Below are positions 54,347 to 63,307 of a DNA stretch of 64,000 nt, piece by piece (positions within the stretch are counted from its first letter, which is position 1; each line of letters opens with the position of its first letter). The stretch comes from Bacteroidota bacterium (lineage in GTDB: Bacteria; Bacteroidota; Bacteroidia; UKL13-3): contig JAZKBU010000004.1 in assembly GCA_040388375.1 (NCBI GenBank), positions 62,001-126,000 on the forward strand, read 5' to 3'. Position numbers and translations under genes: made by a program. The notes below the pieces were generated by a model. That model was not told where the DNA came from, made no database searches, and worked only from the letters and a program-made list of their open reading frames with translations.

Positions 54347-54376
54347 TTGCTTTTTTAACCACAAGTTATACATTTG
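54347..54376 (+). promoter_or_regulatory. Promoter TTG-N19-TACATTTG for tRNA-Leu
   Basis: TTG at 54347-54349, 19-base spacer, TACATTTG at 54369-54376. The tRNA begins 12 bases later. Among the best consensus matches in the window. Confidence 0.85.
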
Positions 54377-54388
54377 CAGTCCTTTTTT

Positions 54389-54470
54389 GCGGGTGTGGCG
54401 TAATTGGTAGCCGCGCTAGACTTAGGATCTAGTGCTGAAAGGCGTGGGGGTTCGAGTCCCTCCACCCGCA
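54389..54470 (+). tRNA. tRNA-Leu (anticodon UAG)
   Basis: 82-base gene. Acceptor stem GCGGGTG (54389-54395) pairs with CACCCGC (54463-54469), discriminator A. Anticodon stem CTAGA/TCTAG encloses loop CTTAGGA, so the anticodon is UAG, reading CUA/CUN Leu. T-loop TTCGAGT is standard. A long variable arm fits Leu. CCA is not encoded. Confidence 0.96.
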
Positions 54471-54487
54471 CATAAAAGTAACGAATG

Positions 54488-54526
54488 AAATAAGACTGGA
54501 AATAATATTTCAGTCTTATTTTTTTT
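54488..54526 (+). terminator. Terminator after tRNA-Leu
   Basis: 11-bp stem (54488-54498 with 54511-54521) with one bulged G and a small AAAT/ATTT inner extension, followed by a run of T. Confidence 0.88.
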
Positions 54527-54560
54527 AAAATTAAGTTTTAATAAAAAACAAATAGCAACA

Positions 54561-55943
54561 ATGAACGTAACATTTGATAAAAAAGATGCTTTAAACGGCA
54601 CTATTTCAGTTAAAATTTCGAGCGAAGATTATTTACCCGGAGTTGAAAAAAAGCTAAAAGACTATCGTAAAAAAGCAAATATACCAGGTTTTAGACCGGG
54701 AACTGCCCCAATGGGTATGATTGAAAAACAAATCGGACCAAGTCTTTTGTTGGAAGAAATCAACACAGCTGCTTCAAAAGGTCTTTATGATTATATTAAA
54801 GATAATAATTTAAGCATTTTAGGTGAGCCTGTTCTTAACGCTGATACTATGATTGACAAAATCGAAAAAGGCTTAGACTACAGTTTCTCCTTTGACTTAG
54901 GCTTTGCTCCTGAATTTGACTTAAACATAGGAAAAGGCGATAAATTTACACGTTACGTTGTAGCTGTTCCTGATGCTGAGGTTGAAGAAGAAATTGGCCG
55001 TATGCGCAAACGTTTTGGAAAATTAGAGCCTGTTACCAATGCTGAACAAGATAACGATATGGTTTATCTTAATTTGGTAGAATTAGCTGATGATGAAAAA
55101 GCATTAGATGGCGGAGTTAAAGCGGATAATGTACCTATGTTACTTTCGGCTGTTAAAAACCCAGAAGCTAAAGCAATATTACAAGGCATTAGCATTGGCG
55201 CTAAATCAACCGTAAATATATTTACCTTATTTGATAATGACGAACAAGAAATGAGCCATGCATTAGGTATAGCTAAAGCTGGTGTTTCTGATTTAAACAA
55301 ATTGTTCAGTTTTGAAGTAGTTGATATTAAACGCAATATTGAAGGTGATATTAACCAAGAATTATTTGATGCAAGCTACGGCCCTGGTGTTATTAATTCT
55401 GAGGAAGAATTCAGAGCCCGTATCAAAGAAGATATTAAAGGATTTTACACTGCTCAGGCAGATCATTTAATTGAACATGAAATGATGGATACTTTGGTTG
55501 CTAAACACAATGTTACTTTACCTGATACTTTTTTGAAACGTTGGTTAAAAGACAGATATGCTGATAAATTCAATGATGAAAACATGGAAGAAGCATACAA
55601 ACCTGAAGCTAATTACTTACGTAACCATTTAGTAGAAGAAAAAATATTAGCTGCTAACAATATTAAAATTGAAGAAGAAGATATCAGAGCTGCTGCTATT
55701 GAATATACTAAACAAATGTTTGGTGGTTATTCAATGACCGGGTTAAACGAAGATTTAATTAACCAGTTAATTGAACCAAGTTTAAAGAAAGAAGAATACA
55801 GAAGCCGTATGATTAATTCAGCTGTTAAAATGAAAGTTAACGAGGCTGTAAAATCAATGATTACTATTGAAGACAAAGAAATAAGCAAAGAAGAGTTTAT
55901 GACTATTGTGGAAAATCACAATCAAGCTCACCATGCTCATTAA
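54561..55943 (+). CDS. tig: Trigger factor
   Basis: Ribosome-bound chaperone that meets nascent chains. 460 residues. N-terminal ribosome-binding domain with KKANIPGFRPGTAPM (the GFRPGxxP-type motif is the L23 contact in the family), a middle PPIase-like domain with weak FKBP similarity (NDMVYLNLVELADDE), and a helical C-terminal chaperone domain ending MTIVENHNQAHHAH. The His-rich tail is unusual. A bidirectional terminator follows. Confidence 0.95.
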   Translation: MNVTFDKKDALNGTISVKISSEDYLPGVEKKLKDYRKKANIPGFRPGTAPMGMIEKQIGPSLLLEEINTAASKGLYDYIKDNNLSILGEPVLNADTMIDKIEKGLDYSFSFDLGFAPEFDLNIGKGDKFTRYVVAVPDAEVEEEIGRMRKRFGKLEPVTNAEQDNDMVYLNLVELADDEKALDGGVKADNVPMLLSAVKNPEAKAILQGISIGAKSTVNIFTLFDNDEQEMSHALGIAKAGVSDLNKLFSFEVVDIKRNIEGDINQELFDASYGPGVINSEEEFRARIKEDIKGFYTAQADHLIEHEMMDTLVAKHNVTLPDTFLKRWLKDRYADKFNDENMEEAYKPEANYLRNHLVEEKILAANNIKIEEEDIRAAAIEYTKQMFGGYSMTGLNEDLINQLIEPSLKKEEYRSRMINSAVKMKVNEAVKSMITIEDKEISKEEFMTIVENHNQAHHAH

Positions 55944-55961
55944 TTATTAAATAATTTCAAT

Positions 55962-55998
55962 AAAAAAGCCCTTGATAAAATTTATCAAGGGCTTTTTT
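55962..55998. terminator. Bidirectional terminator between tig and the DUF4293 gene
   Basis: Perfect inverted repeat with stem AAAAAAGCCCTTGATA (55962-55977) and its complement at 55983-55998, 5-base loop; A/T runs on both sides serve both strands. Confidence 0.92.
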
Positions 55999-56022
55999 AT
56001 TGCTAGTACAAATACTAGGAAA

Positions 56023-56544
56023 TTACCTAATCCTGTCAGCGCTTTTCACTAATTCGTCATCCTTTTTAATTAGACGCAATACACGCCAGTTAAGGTATAA
56101 ATTAAAAATCATCAATATAACACCTATGCTTGAATAAGGCATTAGTTTACTAAACTCGAAACCCGGCATATAATTAATGGCTTTTGCAAATAGGGCTGCA
56201 TAAAGCATACTCATTACTAAAAAATTTAACCTTGTCAGCTTAATTTGTTTTTCCCTGTTTTTAAAAGAAAGTATAATGGTTAAAGTTAAGCCTATTAGTA
56301 TTGCTGCAATGGCAATTAGTCCATATTGAACAGATACTACTTTTAGAGTGCTGGTTTGTGTTTCTTTTCCACCAATAACAGCGTTTTGTACTTCGGTATG
56401 TTTAAAATGAAAAATATTTAAATCATATTCATCTATACCATTGGTAGCATTTTGCTGCTTCATGGATAAGAGACTACCTGTGCACATAATTGAAACTAAA
56501 ATTATAATGGCTATTAAATAAACGGTTTGAATACGCTGTATCAT
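56023..56544 (-). CDS. DUF4293 family membrane protein
   Basis: 173 residues with four predicted transmembrane helices (TVYLIAIIILVSIMCTGSLL, YGLIAIAAILIGLTLTIIL, LNFLVMSMLYAALFAKAI, SIGVILMIFNLYLNW), a periplasmic loop between helices 1 and 2, and a basic-acidic tail. The opening MIQRIQTVYLIA and the length match DUF4293, a family limited to Bacteroidota. No function is known. It is convergent with tig and divergent from the thiolase gene. Confidence 0.85.
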   Translation of the reverse strand: MIQRIQTVYLIAIIILVSIMCTGSLLSMKQQNATNGIDEYDLNIFHFKHTEVQNAVIGGKETQTSTLKVVSVQYGLIAIAAILIGLTLTIILSFKNREKQIKLTRLNFLVMSMLYAALFAKAINYMPGFEFSKLMPYSSIGVILMIFNLYLNWRVLRLIKKDDELVKSADRIR

Positions 56545-56586
56545 ATTGATTCTTTTTGTGGGGCAATTTATAAATCTTTATTGTAA

Positions 56587-56616
56587 TTGATATAATCAAA
56601 AGTACTATTAGATTTG
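56587..56616 (+). promoter_or_regulatory. Promoter TTG-N19-TAGATTTG for the thiolase gene
   Basis: TTG at 56587-56589, 19-base spacer, TAGATTTG at 56609-56616, both consensus. ATG is 20 bases downstream. Confidence 0.8.
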
Positions 56617-56636
56617 CACACCATAAAATTGATAAC

Positions 56637-57833
56637 ATGAAAGACGTTTTTATTATAGATGCTGTTCGTACTCCGGTAGGGAAATTTGGAGGAGCTTTAA
56701 GTACCATCAGACCTGATGATTTAGGGGCTATTGTAATTAAAGCTTTAATTGAACGCAATCCAACTATTGATATAAACGAGATTGAGGATGTTATTTTTGG
56801 TGCAGCCAACCAAGCAGGAGAAGACAATAGAAACGTAGCCAGAATGAGTGCTTTATTAGCCGGCTTACCCATTACAGTTGGTGGTAATACGGTAAATCGT
56901 TTATGTGCTTCGGGTTTGCAAAGTATTGCTGACGCCAGCAGGGCAATTGCTTGTGGAGATGGTGATATATATATTGCCGGTGGAACTGAAAGTATGACCC
57001 GCGCGCCATTTGTAATGGCAAAAGCCGAAACAGCGTTTAGCCGGGTTCCTGAAATTTACGATACTACTATTGGCTGGCGCTTTACCAATAAAGCACTATC
57101 AAACTTATACTACCCTTTTTCTATGGGTGAAACTGCTGAAAACGTTGCTGAACAATGGAAAATTTCCCGTGAAGAACAGGATGAGTTTGCAAGAGCTTCT
57201 CAACAAAAATACCAGACAGCGCATGATGCAAACATATTTGCCAATGAAATAGTGCCGGTATTGGTTCCACAAAAAAAAGGTGATAGCATTCGTTTTGAAA
57301 AAGACGAACACCCTCGTTTAAGTTCGATGGATGAATTAGCCAAACTAAAACCTGCTTTCAAAAAGGACGGATCAGTAACTGCAGGTAATTCATCAGGTAT
57401 AAATGATGGGGCTGCTGCATTAATATTAGCGAGTGAAGATGCTGTAAAAAAATATAATTTAAAACCTTTGGCCAGGTTGGTAAGCAGAGGAATTGCAGGT
57501 GTACATCCATCTATTATGGGAGTTGGGCCCATTCCGGCTACTCAAAAAGCGCTTAAACGTGCTGGCTTAACTATAAATGATATTGGATTGGTGGAATTAA
57601 ATGAAGCGTTTGCATCGCAAGGGCTGGCTTGTATGAGGGATTTAAATATAAATCCGGATATTGTTAATGTAAATGGTGGGGCTATTGCTATAGGACATCC
57701 GCTTGGTGCCAGTGGTGCACGTATTTCAACTACTCTTATTCATCAAATGCAAAAACAAAATGTAAAATATGGGGTAGCTACTATGTGTATTGGGGTAGGA
57801 CAAGGTGTTGCACTTATATTTGAAAAGGTTTAG
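56637..57833 (+). CDS. Acetyl-CoA C-acyltransferase (thiolase)
   Basis: 398 residues. Catalyses thiolytic cleavage or condensation of acyl-CoA. Catalytic residues are intact: Cys in VNRLCASGLQSI (near residue 91), His in GHPLGASGARIS, and Cys in MCIGVGQGVALIF. NEAFASQG and SGINDGAAALILAS are standard. Sequence resembles 3-oxoadipyl-CoA or acetyl-CoA acyltransferase types; the exact chain length is not determined. It overlaps the convergent flippase by 4 bases. Confidence 0.93.
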   Translation: MKDVFIIDAVRTPVGKFGGALSTIRPDDLGAIVIKALIERNPTIDINEIEDVIFGAANQAGEDNRNVARMSALLAGLPITVGGNTVNRLCASGLQSIADASRAIACGDGDIYIAGGTESMTRAPFVMAKAETAFSRVPEIYDTTIGWRFTNKALSNLYYPFSMGETAENVAEQWKISREEQDEFARASQQKYQTAHDANIFANEIVPVLVPQKKGDSIRFEKDEHPRLSSMDELAKLKPAFKKDGSVTAGNSSGINDGAAALILASEDAVKKYNLKPLARLVSRGIAGVHPSIMGVGPIPATQKALKRAGLTINDIGLVELNEAFASQGLACMRDLNINPDIVNVNGGAIAIGHPLGASGARISTTLIHQMQKQNVKYGVATMCIGVGQGVALIFEKV

Positions 57834-59128
57834 CTTTTAACGTATTTAATTATTTCTAAAAGGTTCTTAGGGTTAAACGCTTTAAGAAATAAACCCCATG
57901 ATGTTTTAGGCTTATAAAAGGTAAGCGTGAAAAGCATACCAATAAAGTTTGTTGTAATCAGTGCTGCTGCTGCTCCTTTTGCACCATATATTGGTATTAG
58001 GTTTAAATTTAATATTAAGGCAACGCCCATTGAGAAAAACTGTACCATAATAATGTACCGTTGTTTATTCTCTGCAAGCATCCACATAGACCATGCTGTA
58101 CCGTAAAAAACAGGTATTGAATTCCAGATATGTATTTTAAATATACCGGCAGCCAGGTAATATTTTTCTTTGTATAGAAAATTAATTACCAAATCGCCAA
58201 ACAATAAGCCTCCAACACAAAATATTAAAGCAGTCCAAAGCATTAATGAATACAGCTGTGTTAACCTTTTTAACTGTAACTCCTTATTTTCTCTATTTTT
58301 TACGATACCCGGTAAAATAGCTGCACAAACAGCAACAGGAATAAAGGAAGAAGCCTCGCTAATTCTTACTGCTGCTGCATAATTTCCCAATATATTTAAA
58401 TCTAAAAATCGCTTAACCAATATTTGATCCATTTTCTGGTATACGGTCATAACCAAACCTGAAACTATATTTGGCCAAGAGTGCCCCAATAATTCTTTCA
58501 CTTCATCCCATGAAAATTTCCATAAAAGTATGTTTTGCTTATTTTTACTATAAAACCATAGCTGATTTGCAACTGTTAATATTGCCTCTAATAAAACCAT
58601 TGCTGCAAAATATTCAACTCTTGCACCTACATAAATCAGAACTATTTTAACAATGGACGATGTTACTAAAGTAATTACTTGTGTAATGGCACTGAATTTT
58701 CCTAAAACTGCAGATTGAAAATAAAAATCAATAACGGTAAAAGCCTGAAAAATAACTGATGTACTTACTAAAAAAACAATATATGTATTTTGGGCATTAT
58801 CTCTTATGGAGGAATAATACGTGGCTGCAATTACCACTGCAATAGCACCAACAAACCGAAGCCAGAAGCTTGTTCCTAAAATAGTATTTTGCTTTTCTTT
58901 CCGTGTAATTAATTCCCTGACAATAATACTATCCATACCTAATGAAGAAAACATGGTAAAAATAGCTACTACGTTTAAGGCATAACTAATCATACCAAAT
59001 TGCTCAGGTCCTAAATATCTTGCTACTAATATGCCAACTAATATGCCGGATACAATTCTTGATAGCTTTTCAATTAAAATCCACGTTGTATTTAATACGT
59101 ATTTTTTAGCTGCGTTTTCGGTTGACAT
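57830..59128 (-). CDS. Oligosaccharide flippase (Wzx-like, MOP superfamily)
   Basis: 432-residue inner-membrane protein with about 12 to 14 predicted transmembrane helices. The N-terminus NTTWILIEKLSRIVSGILVG and ARYLGPEQFGMISYALNVVAIF are typical of polysaccharide biosynthesis flippases (RfbX/Wzx), which move lipid-linked repeat units across the inner membrane. The last segments (NLNLIPIYGAKGAAAALIT) are family-like. It sits next to a stretch with glycosyltransferase and methyltransferase genes, fitting surface polysaccharide export. A wzy polymerase is not visible in the window. Confidence 0.9.
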   Translation of the reverse strand: MSTENAAKKYVLNTTWILIEKLSRIVSGILVGILVARYLGPEQFGMISYALNVVAIFTMFSSLGMDSIIVRELITRKEKQNTILGTSFWLRFVGAIAVVIAATYYSSIRDNAQNTYIVFLVSTSVIFQAFTVIDFYFQSAVLGKFSAITQVITLVTSSIVKIVLIYVGARVEYFAAMVLLEAILTVANQLWFYSKNKQNILLWKFSWDEVKELLGHSWPNIVSGLVMTVYQKMDQILVKRFLDLNILGNYAAAVRISEASSFIPVAVCAAILPGIVKNRENKELQLKRLTQLYSLMLWTALIFCVGGLLFGDLVINFLYKEKYYLAAGIFKIHIWNSIPVFYGTAWSMWMLAENKQRYIIMVQFFSMGVALILNLNLIPIYGAKGAAAALITTNFIGMLFTLTFYKPKTSWGLFLKAFNPKNLLEIIKYVKS

Positions 59129-59242
59129 GTTTTTAATAGGGAGTACAAAGAAACGTATTTTAGCTAAACGGAAAAGAAATCTTGTTGTATCATTGAAAAA
59201 ACCTTTAAACCCAAGAGAACAAGCAAAATTTTAAACCAAAAC

Positions 59243-59272
59243 TTGATAAAGACATTTTCTCTAGTAATTTTG
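59243..59272 (+). promoter_or_regulatory. Promoter TTG-N19-TAATTTTG for the FG-GAP gene
   Basis: TTG at 59243-59245, 19-base spacer, TAATTTTG at 59265-59272. ATG is 16 bases downstream. Full consensus match. Confidence 0.8.
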
Positions 59273-59288
59273 GTGAAATTTATAGTAC

Positions 59289-62200
59289 ATGAAAAAATTA
59301 TTTTTAATTAACTTAATCTTAACAAGTTTAACTCTCTCTGCTCAAATAGGCTCAACTTCATTCAACACCAAAGTAGATTTTGCCACTGGAGGCAACGATG
59401 TTATTTGGAATACTACAGCTGATTTTGACAATGACGGAAAATCAGATATTGCAACAACAAGATCCGCTTCATCAGTTGGAGTTTATAGAAATACCAGCAC
59501 AAATGGATTCATTAACAGTTCTTCTCTTTCTAGTATTCAAAGTTATACAACAGCTAGTGGAACTAATTATATTACATCCGGAGACATTGATGGAGATAGT
59601 AAAATAGATATTATAACAAGCAATTTTACGTCAAATACAATTTCTATTTTACGTAACACAAGTTCTGGTCCGGGCTCCATTAGCTTTGCAGCTAAGTCTG
59701 ATACGTCTACCAGTCTTAATCCAAGTTATTTAACTATGGCCGATATAGATGGAGATGGAAAACCAGAAATTATAATCAGTAACTTTGGTTCTAATACCTT
59801 TTCCGTTTACAAAAACAATAGTACACCAGGCACAATATCTTTAGGAGCAAGAAGTGATTTTGCTGTTAGTATCTCCGGCTCTTCACCTCAAATGCTTAGT
59901 ATTGGTGATATGAATGGCGATTCTAAACTGGATGTTGCTGTAATATATTATAATGGTTATATCGGGTTATTTAAAAATACATCAACATTGGGCTCAATTA
60001 GTTTTGCTGCCTCACAAGTATATTTAGGTTCTAATTTAAATGCCGGCATTGCATTGGCAGATCTTGATGCTGATAATAAATTAGATGTGGTTATTTCAAG
60101 CTATAATACTGCGCAGGTTCATATTTATAAAAACACTAGTACGCTTTCAACAATTAGTGTAGCTACACCAATTTCGCTTACTTGTGGCAATCAGCCTCAC
60201 GGAATAGTCGTATTAGATATTGACTCGGATAACAAACCAGAAATTATGGTTGCTAATAGAGGCAGCAATTCTATTTCTATATTCAAAAATCAAGCAACAT
60301 CGGGAATTATTAATTTGGCATCTTTTGCAAGTAAAGTTGATTTTACAACTAATACTACCCCCATTTGTTTATCAGTAGTGGATATTGATGGGGACTTAAA
60401 AAAGGAACTAATAACAAGTAATAACGGAACAAGTAATATTTCTGTTTTAAGAAATGTTATATTAAATAATGAGCCCACTTTGGCCGCAAGTGCTATCAAT
60501 TTAACTACCATCTCTAATGGGTGGTCATTAAATATATCATTTACTAAAGGAAATGGAGCACGAAGAATAATATTGGCACGCAGTGGAAGTCCGGTAAACT
60601 CTAATCCTATAGATTCACATAGCTATACGGCCAACTCTATTTTTGGTAGTGGCTCGCAAATAGGAACAGGGAATTATGTGGTTTATAACGATACTGGAAA
60701 CACAGTATCTGTTTCAGGATTAACGGTGGGTACTAATTATTATTTTACAGTTTTTGAATCAAATGGAATAGGTGGATTTACCAATTATTTAACCTCGTCA
60801 ATCACAAGCGGAAATAAACTAATAGGCTTAGCTTATTACTCAAAAATTTCAGGTAATTTAAATACACTTTCAACATGGGGGGCGAATACAGATGGAACAG
60901 GCACATCTCCATTGAATTTTACAGACAGTAATGTTGCTTATTATGTTGTTAATAATAGCTCACCTTCCATAAACGCTAATTGGTCAATTGGTGGAACTAA
61001 CAGTTTTATTGTATTTGGAGATGGAACAAATACTTTTAATTTAAGCATACCCTCATCAAACACAATTACTGCAGATAGTATAGTAGTAAAAAACAATATA
61101 ACTTTTTCTATCCAGGGAACTCTTGCTGTCAATAAATCAAATTGGGAAAATGGAAGCACTGCTCTTTACTTTGGGGCTTCAGGGCAAGGAGTTGCACCCG
61201 GGAATTACAGTGCCCTACAGATTATTAATGGAAGTAAAAACATGTCCAATCATGTTACTGTGAAAAACACCTTAACAATGACTACAAGTATTAACACGAA
61301 TAGCTATATACTTAGTCTGGGTACTGATGTTGTTAATACAGGGACTTTAAGCAGAACAGCCGGAACAATTATTGGTAAATTCAGAAGATGGTTTGCTGCA
61401 AGTATTAACAGTGGTGCAAGTGGTTTACTTCCAATAGGTACAAGTGCTTATTATAGGCCTGTAAGTATAGAATACACCTCTGCACCAAGTGTAGGAGGAA
61501 ATTTATTAGCAGAATTTATACCTAACAATCCCGGTATATCAGGATTACCTTTATTTGAACTACCTGTATTTATTTCTACAGCTAGTACAGACGGTTACTG
61601 GAGGATAACTAATACCGGTATTACTGGAGGACTATTAACAAGTACTGTTACCGCCAGTGGTTTTAATGGTATAAACGATTATACCCAATTGAAATTAATT
61701 GCAAGAACCGGAACAAACTGGACTAATCCGGGTACATCACAAACAAATTCTGGTAGTAATTCAGCTCCTATTCTTTCCAGAACAGGTTTAAGTAATAACA
61801 CTTGGGAGTTTGGGGTTGGTGGAGATTTATCTACGAATCCACTACCAGTAAAATTAATAAATTTCGCTGCTAATAACACAGGTACATCTGTACAATTAAA
61901 CTGGGAAACCTCAGCTGAAATCAATAACTCTCATTTTGAGATTGAAAGAAAAACAAACAACGGATGGAAAACAATTGGAGAAATCAAAGGTAATGGAACA
62001 TCAACTACTGTTAATAAATACCTTTTTATTGATAACCAATTGAATTTCTTAGACAATCAAATAATTTTTTACCGACTTAAGCAAATTGATTACAATGGCT
62101 CTTTTGAGTATTCTAACATATTATCAATAAGTTTAAACACCGAAAAAACTTTTATTACTGTTTATCCCGTTCCATTGCAAAATAAACTCTCTGTTAATAT

Positions 62201-62366
62201 TAATAGTGAGGAAACCGTTTTATCCCTATCGTTGATAGATATAAATGGAAAAGAGGTAGCATATTCAAACAGTAATAATATTGACTTATACTCCATAAAT
62301 AACGGTATTTATTTTATTAAAGTAATAAGCGATAAAAAAACATATTTACAAAAAGTAGTCAAATAA
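59289..62366 (+). CDS. Secreted FG-GAP/VCBS repeat protein with type IX secretion type A sorting domain
   Basis: 1025 residues. Signal peptide MKKLFLINLILTSLTLSAQ. Seven FG-GAP/VCBS repeats with calcium-type DxDxDG loops (DFDNDGKSDI, DIDGDSKIDI, DIDGDGKPEI, DMNGDSKLDV, DLDADNKLDV, DIDSDNKPEI, DIDGDLKKEL) over about residues 45-400 make a beta-propeller. A fibronectin/Ig-like middle region follows. Residues about 850-950 start LPVKLINFAANNTGTSVQLN, the usual linker before a type A C-terminal domain ending YPVPLQNKLSVN...YLQKVVK. It is exported across the outer membrane by the type IX system and probably bound to surface glycan. Ligand unknown. Confidence 0.9.
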   Translation: MKKLFLINLILTSLTLSAQIGSTSFNTKVDFATGGNDVIWNTTADFDNDGKSDIATTRSASSVGVYRNTSTNGFINSSSLSSIQSYTTASGTNYITSGDIDGDSKIDIITSNFTSNTISILRNTSSGPGSISFAAKSDTSTSLNPSYLTMADIDGDGKPEIIISNFGSNTFSVYKNNSTPGTISLGARSDFAVSISGSSPQMLSIGDMNGDSKLDVAVIYYNGYIGLFKNTSTLGSISFAASQVYLGSNLNAGIALADLDADNKLDVVISSYNTAQVHIYKNTSTLSTISVATPISLTCGNQPHGIVVLDIDSDNKPEIMVANRGSNSISIFKNQATSGIINLASFASKVDFTTNTTPICLSVVDIDGDLKKELITSNNGTSNISVLRNVILNNEPTLAASAINLTTISNGWSLNISFTKGNGARRIILARSGSPVNSNPIDSHSYTANSIFGSGSQIGTGNYVVYNDTGNTVSVSGLTVGTNYYFTVFESNGIGGFTNYLTSSITSGNKLIGLAYYSKISGNLNTLSTWGANTDGTGTSPLNFTDSNVAYYVVNNSSPSINANWSIGGTNSFIVFGDGTNTFNLSIPSSNTITADSIVVKNNITFSIQGTLAVNKSNWENGSTALYFGASGQGVAPGNYSALQIINGSKNMSNHVTVKNTLTMTTSINTNSYILSLGTDVVNTGTLSRTAGTIIGKFRRWFAASINSGASGLLPIGTSAYYRPVSIEYTSAPSVGGNLLAEFIPNNPGISGLPLFELPVFISTASTDGYWRITNTGITGGLLTSTVTASGFNGINDYTQLKLIARTGTNWTNPGTSQTNSGSNSAPILSRTGLSNNTWEFGVGGDLSTNPLPVKLINFAANNTGTSVQLNWETSAEINNSHFEIERKTNNGWKTIGEIKGNGTSTTVNKYLFIDNQLNFLDNQIIFYRLKQIDYNGSFEYSNILSISLNTEKTFITVYPVPLQNKLSVNINSEETVLSLSLIDINGKEVAYSNSNNIDLYSINNGIYFIKVISDKKTYLQKVVK

Positions 62367-62377
62367 TTACCACAATT

Positions 62378-63307
62378 GTGTTTAACACCCCGATACTCTT
62401 TTTAATATTTAATAGACCCGATACTACAAAGCAAGTTTTTGAAAGTATAAAAAGCATAAAACCAAAAAGGCTATATATAGCCGCTGATGGCCCAAGACCT
62501 AATAAAATAAATGAAACTGAACTATGTAAACAAACAAGAAATATTATTAGTAATATTGATTGGGACTGTGATGTAAAAACTCTTTACAGAGAAACCAATC
62601 TTGGATGTAAAATAGCTGTTAGTTCTGCGATTGATTGGTTCTTTGAAAATGAAGAACAAGGAATAATTTTAGAAGACGATTGTTTGCCAAATATAACTTT
62701 CTATAATTTTTGTGAGGTTCTGCTTGAAAAATACAAACACCATCCTGAAATAATGCATATTGGTGGAATTAATCTCCAAAAAGGTATACAAAGAGGTAGT
62801 GGAAGTTTTTATTTTTCAAATTACAATCACATATGGGGCTGGGCAACTTGGAAAAGAGCTTGGATTAATTATGATGTTGATATTAAAACATGCAATGAAA
62901 ATGAATGTAAAGAAATGTTACAGGGTCTATTTAGTTCTAAAAAGGAAAGAGTCTTTTGGGAAAATCTTTTTTCTGGCTTTATAAACAAAAAAATAGATAC
63001 CTGGGATTATCAATGGACCTATAGCATCTGGCAAAACAATGGAATTAGCATTATTCCAAATAAAAATCTTGTTTCAAACATTGGTTTTAATACAGATGGT
63101 ACACATACAACAGGACCAGACATTTTAGGATTTAGTGAAAATAAGGTAGAAAGCATTTCTACTATTCATTTCCCAGACCAAATATCCATTGATAAAAACG
63201 CAGATACGTTTACCTATAAAAATTTTATAAATCCAACTTTATTTATTTATTTATGCAAAAAAGTGATTTATAAATTTAGAAATTATAAGCAAAAATGGAC
63301 AAAATAA
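62378..63307 (+). CDS. Family-2 glycosyltransferase-like protein
   Basis: 309 residues; starts at GTG 62378. Rossmann-like GT-A opening FNTPILFLIFNRPDTTKQVF, LYIAADGPRPNK and the acidic cluster GIILEDDCLPN (metal/nucleotide-binding) are as in nucleotide-sugar transferases. WGWATWKRAW and DTWDYQWTYSIW are conserved late motifs of this subgroup. It adds an unknown sugar. It starts 12 bases after the T9SS gene and overlaps the next gene by 13 bases. Confidence 0.88.
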   Translation: MFNTPILFLIFNRPDTTKQVFESIKSIKPKRLYIAADGPRPNKINETELCKQTRNIISNIDWDCDVKTLYRETNLGCKIAVSSAIDWFFENEEQGIILEDDCLPNITFYNFCEVLLEKYKHHPEIMHIGGINLQKGIQRGSGSFYFSNYNHIWGWATWKRAWINYDVDIKTCNENECKEMLQGLFSSKKERVFWENLFSGFINKKIDTWDYQWTYSIWQNNGISIIPNKNLVSNIGFNTDGTHTTGPDILGFSENKVESISTIHFPDQISIDKNADTFTYKNFINPTLFIYLCKKVIYKFRNYKQKWTK

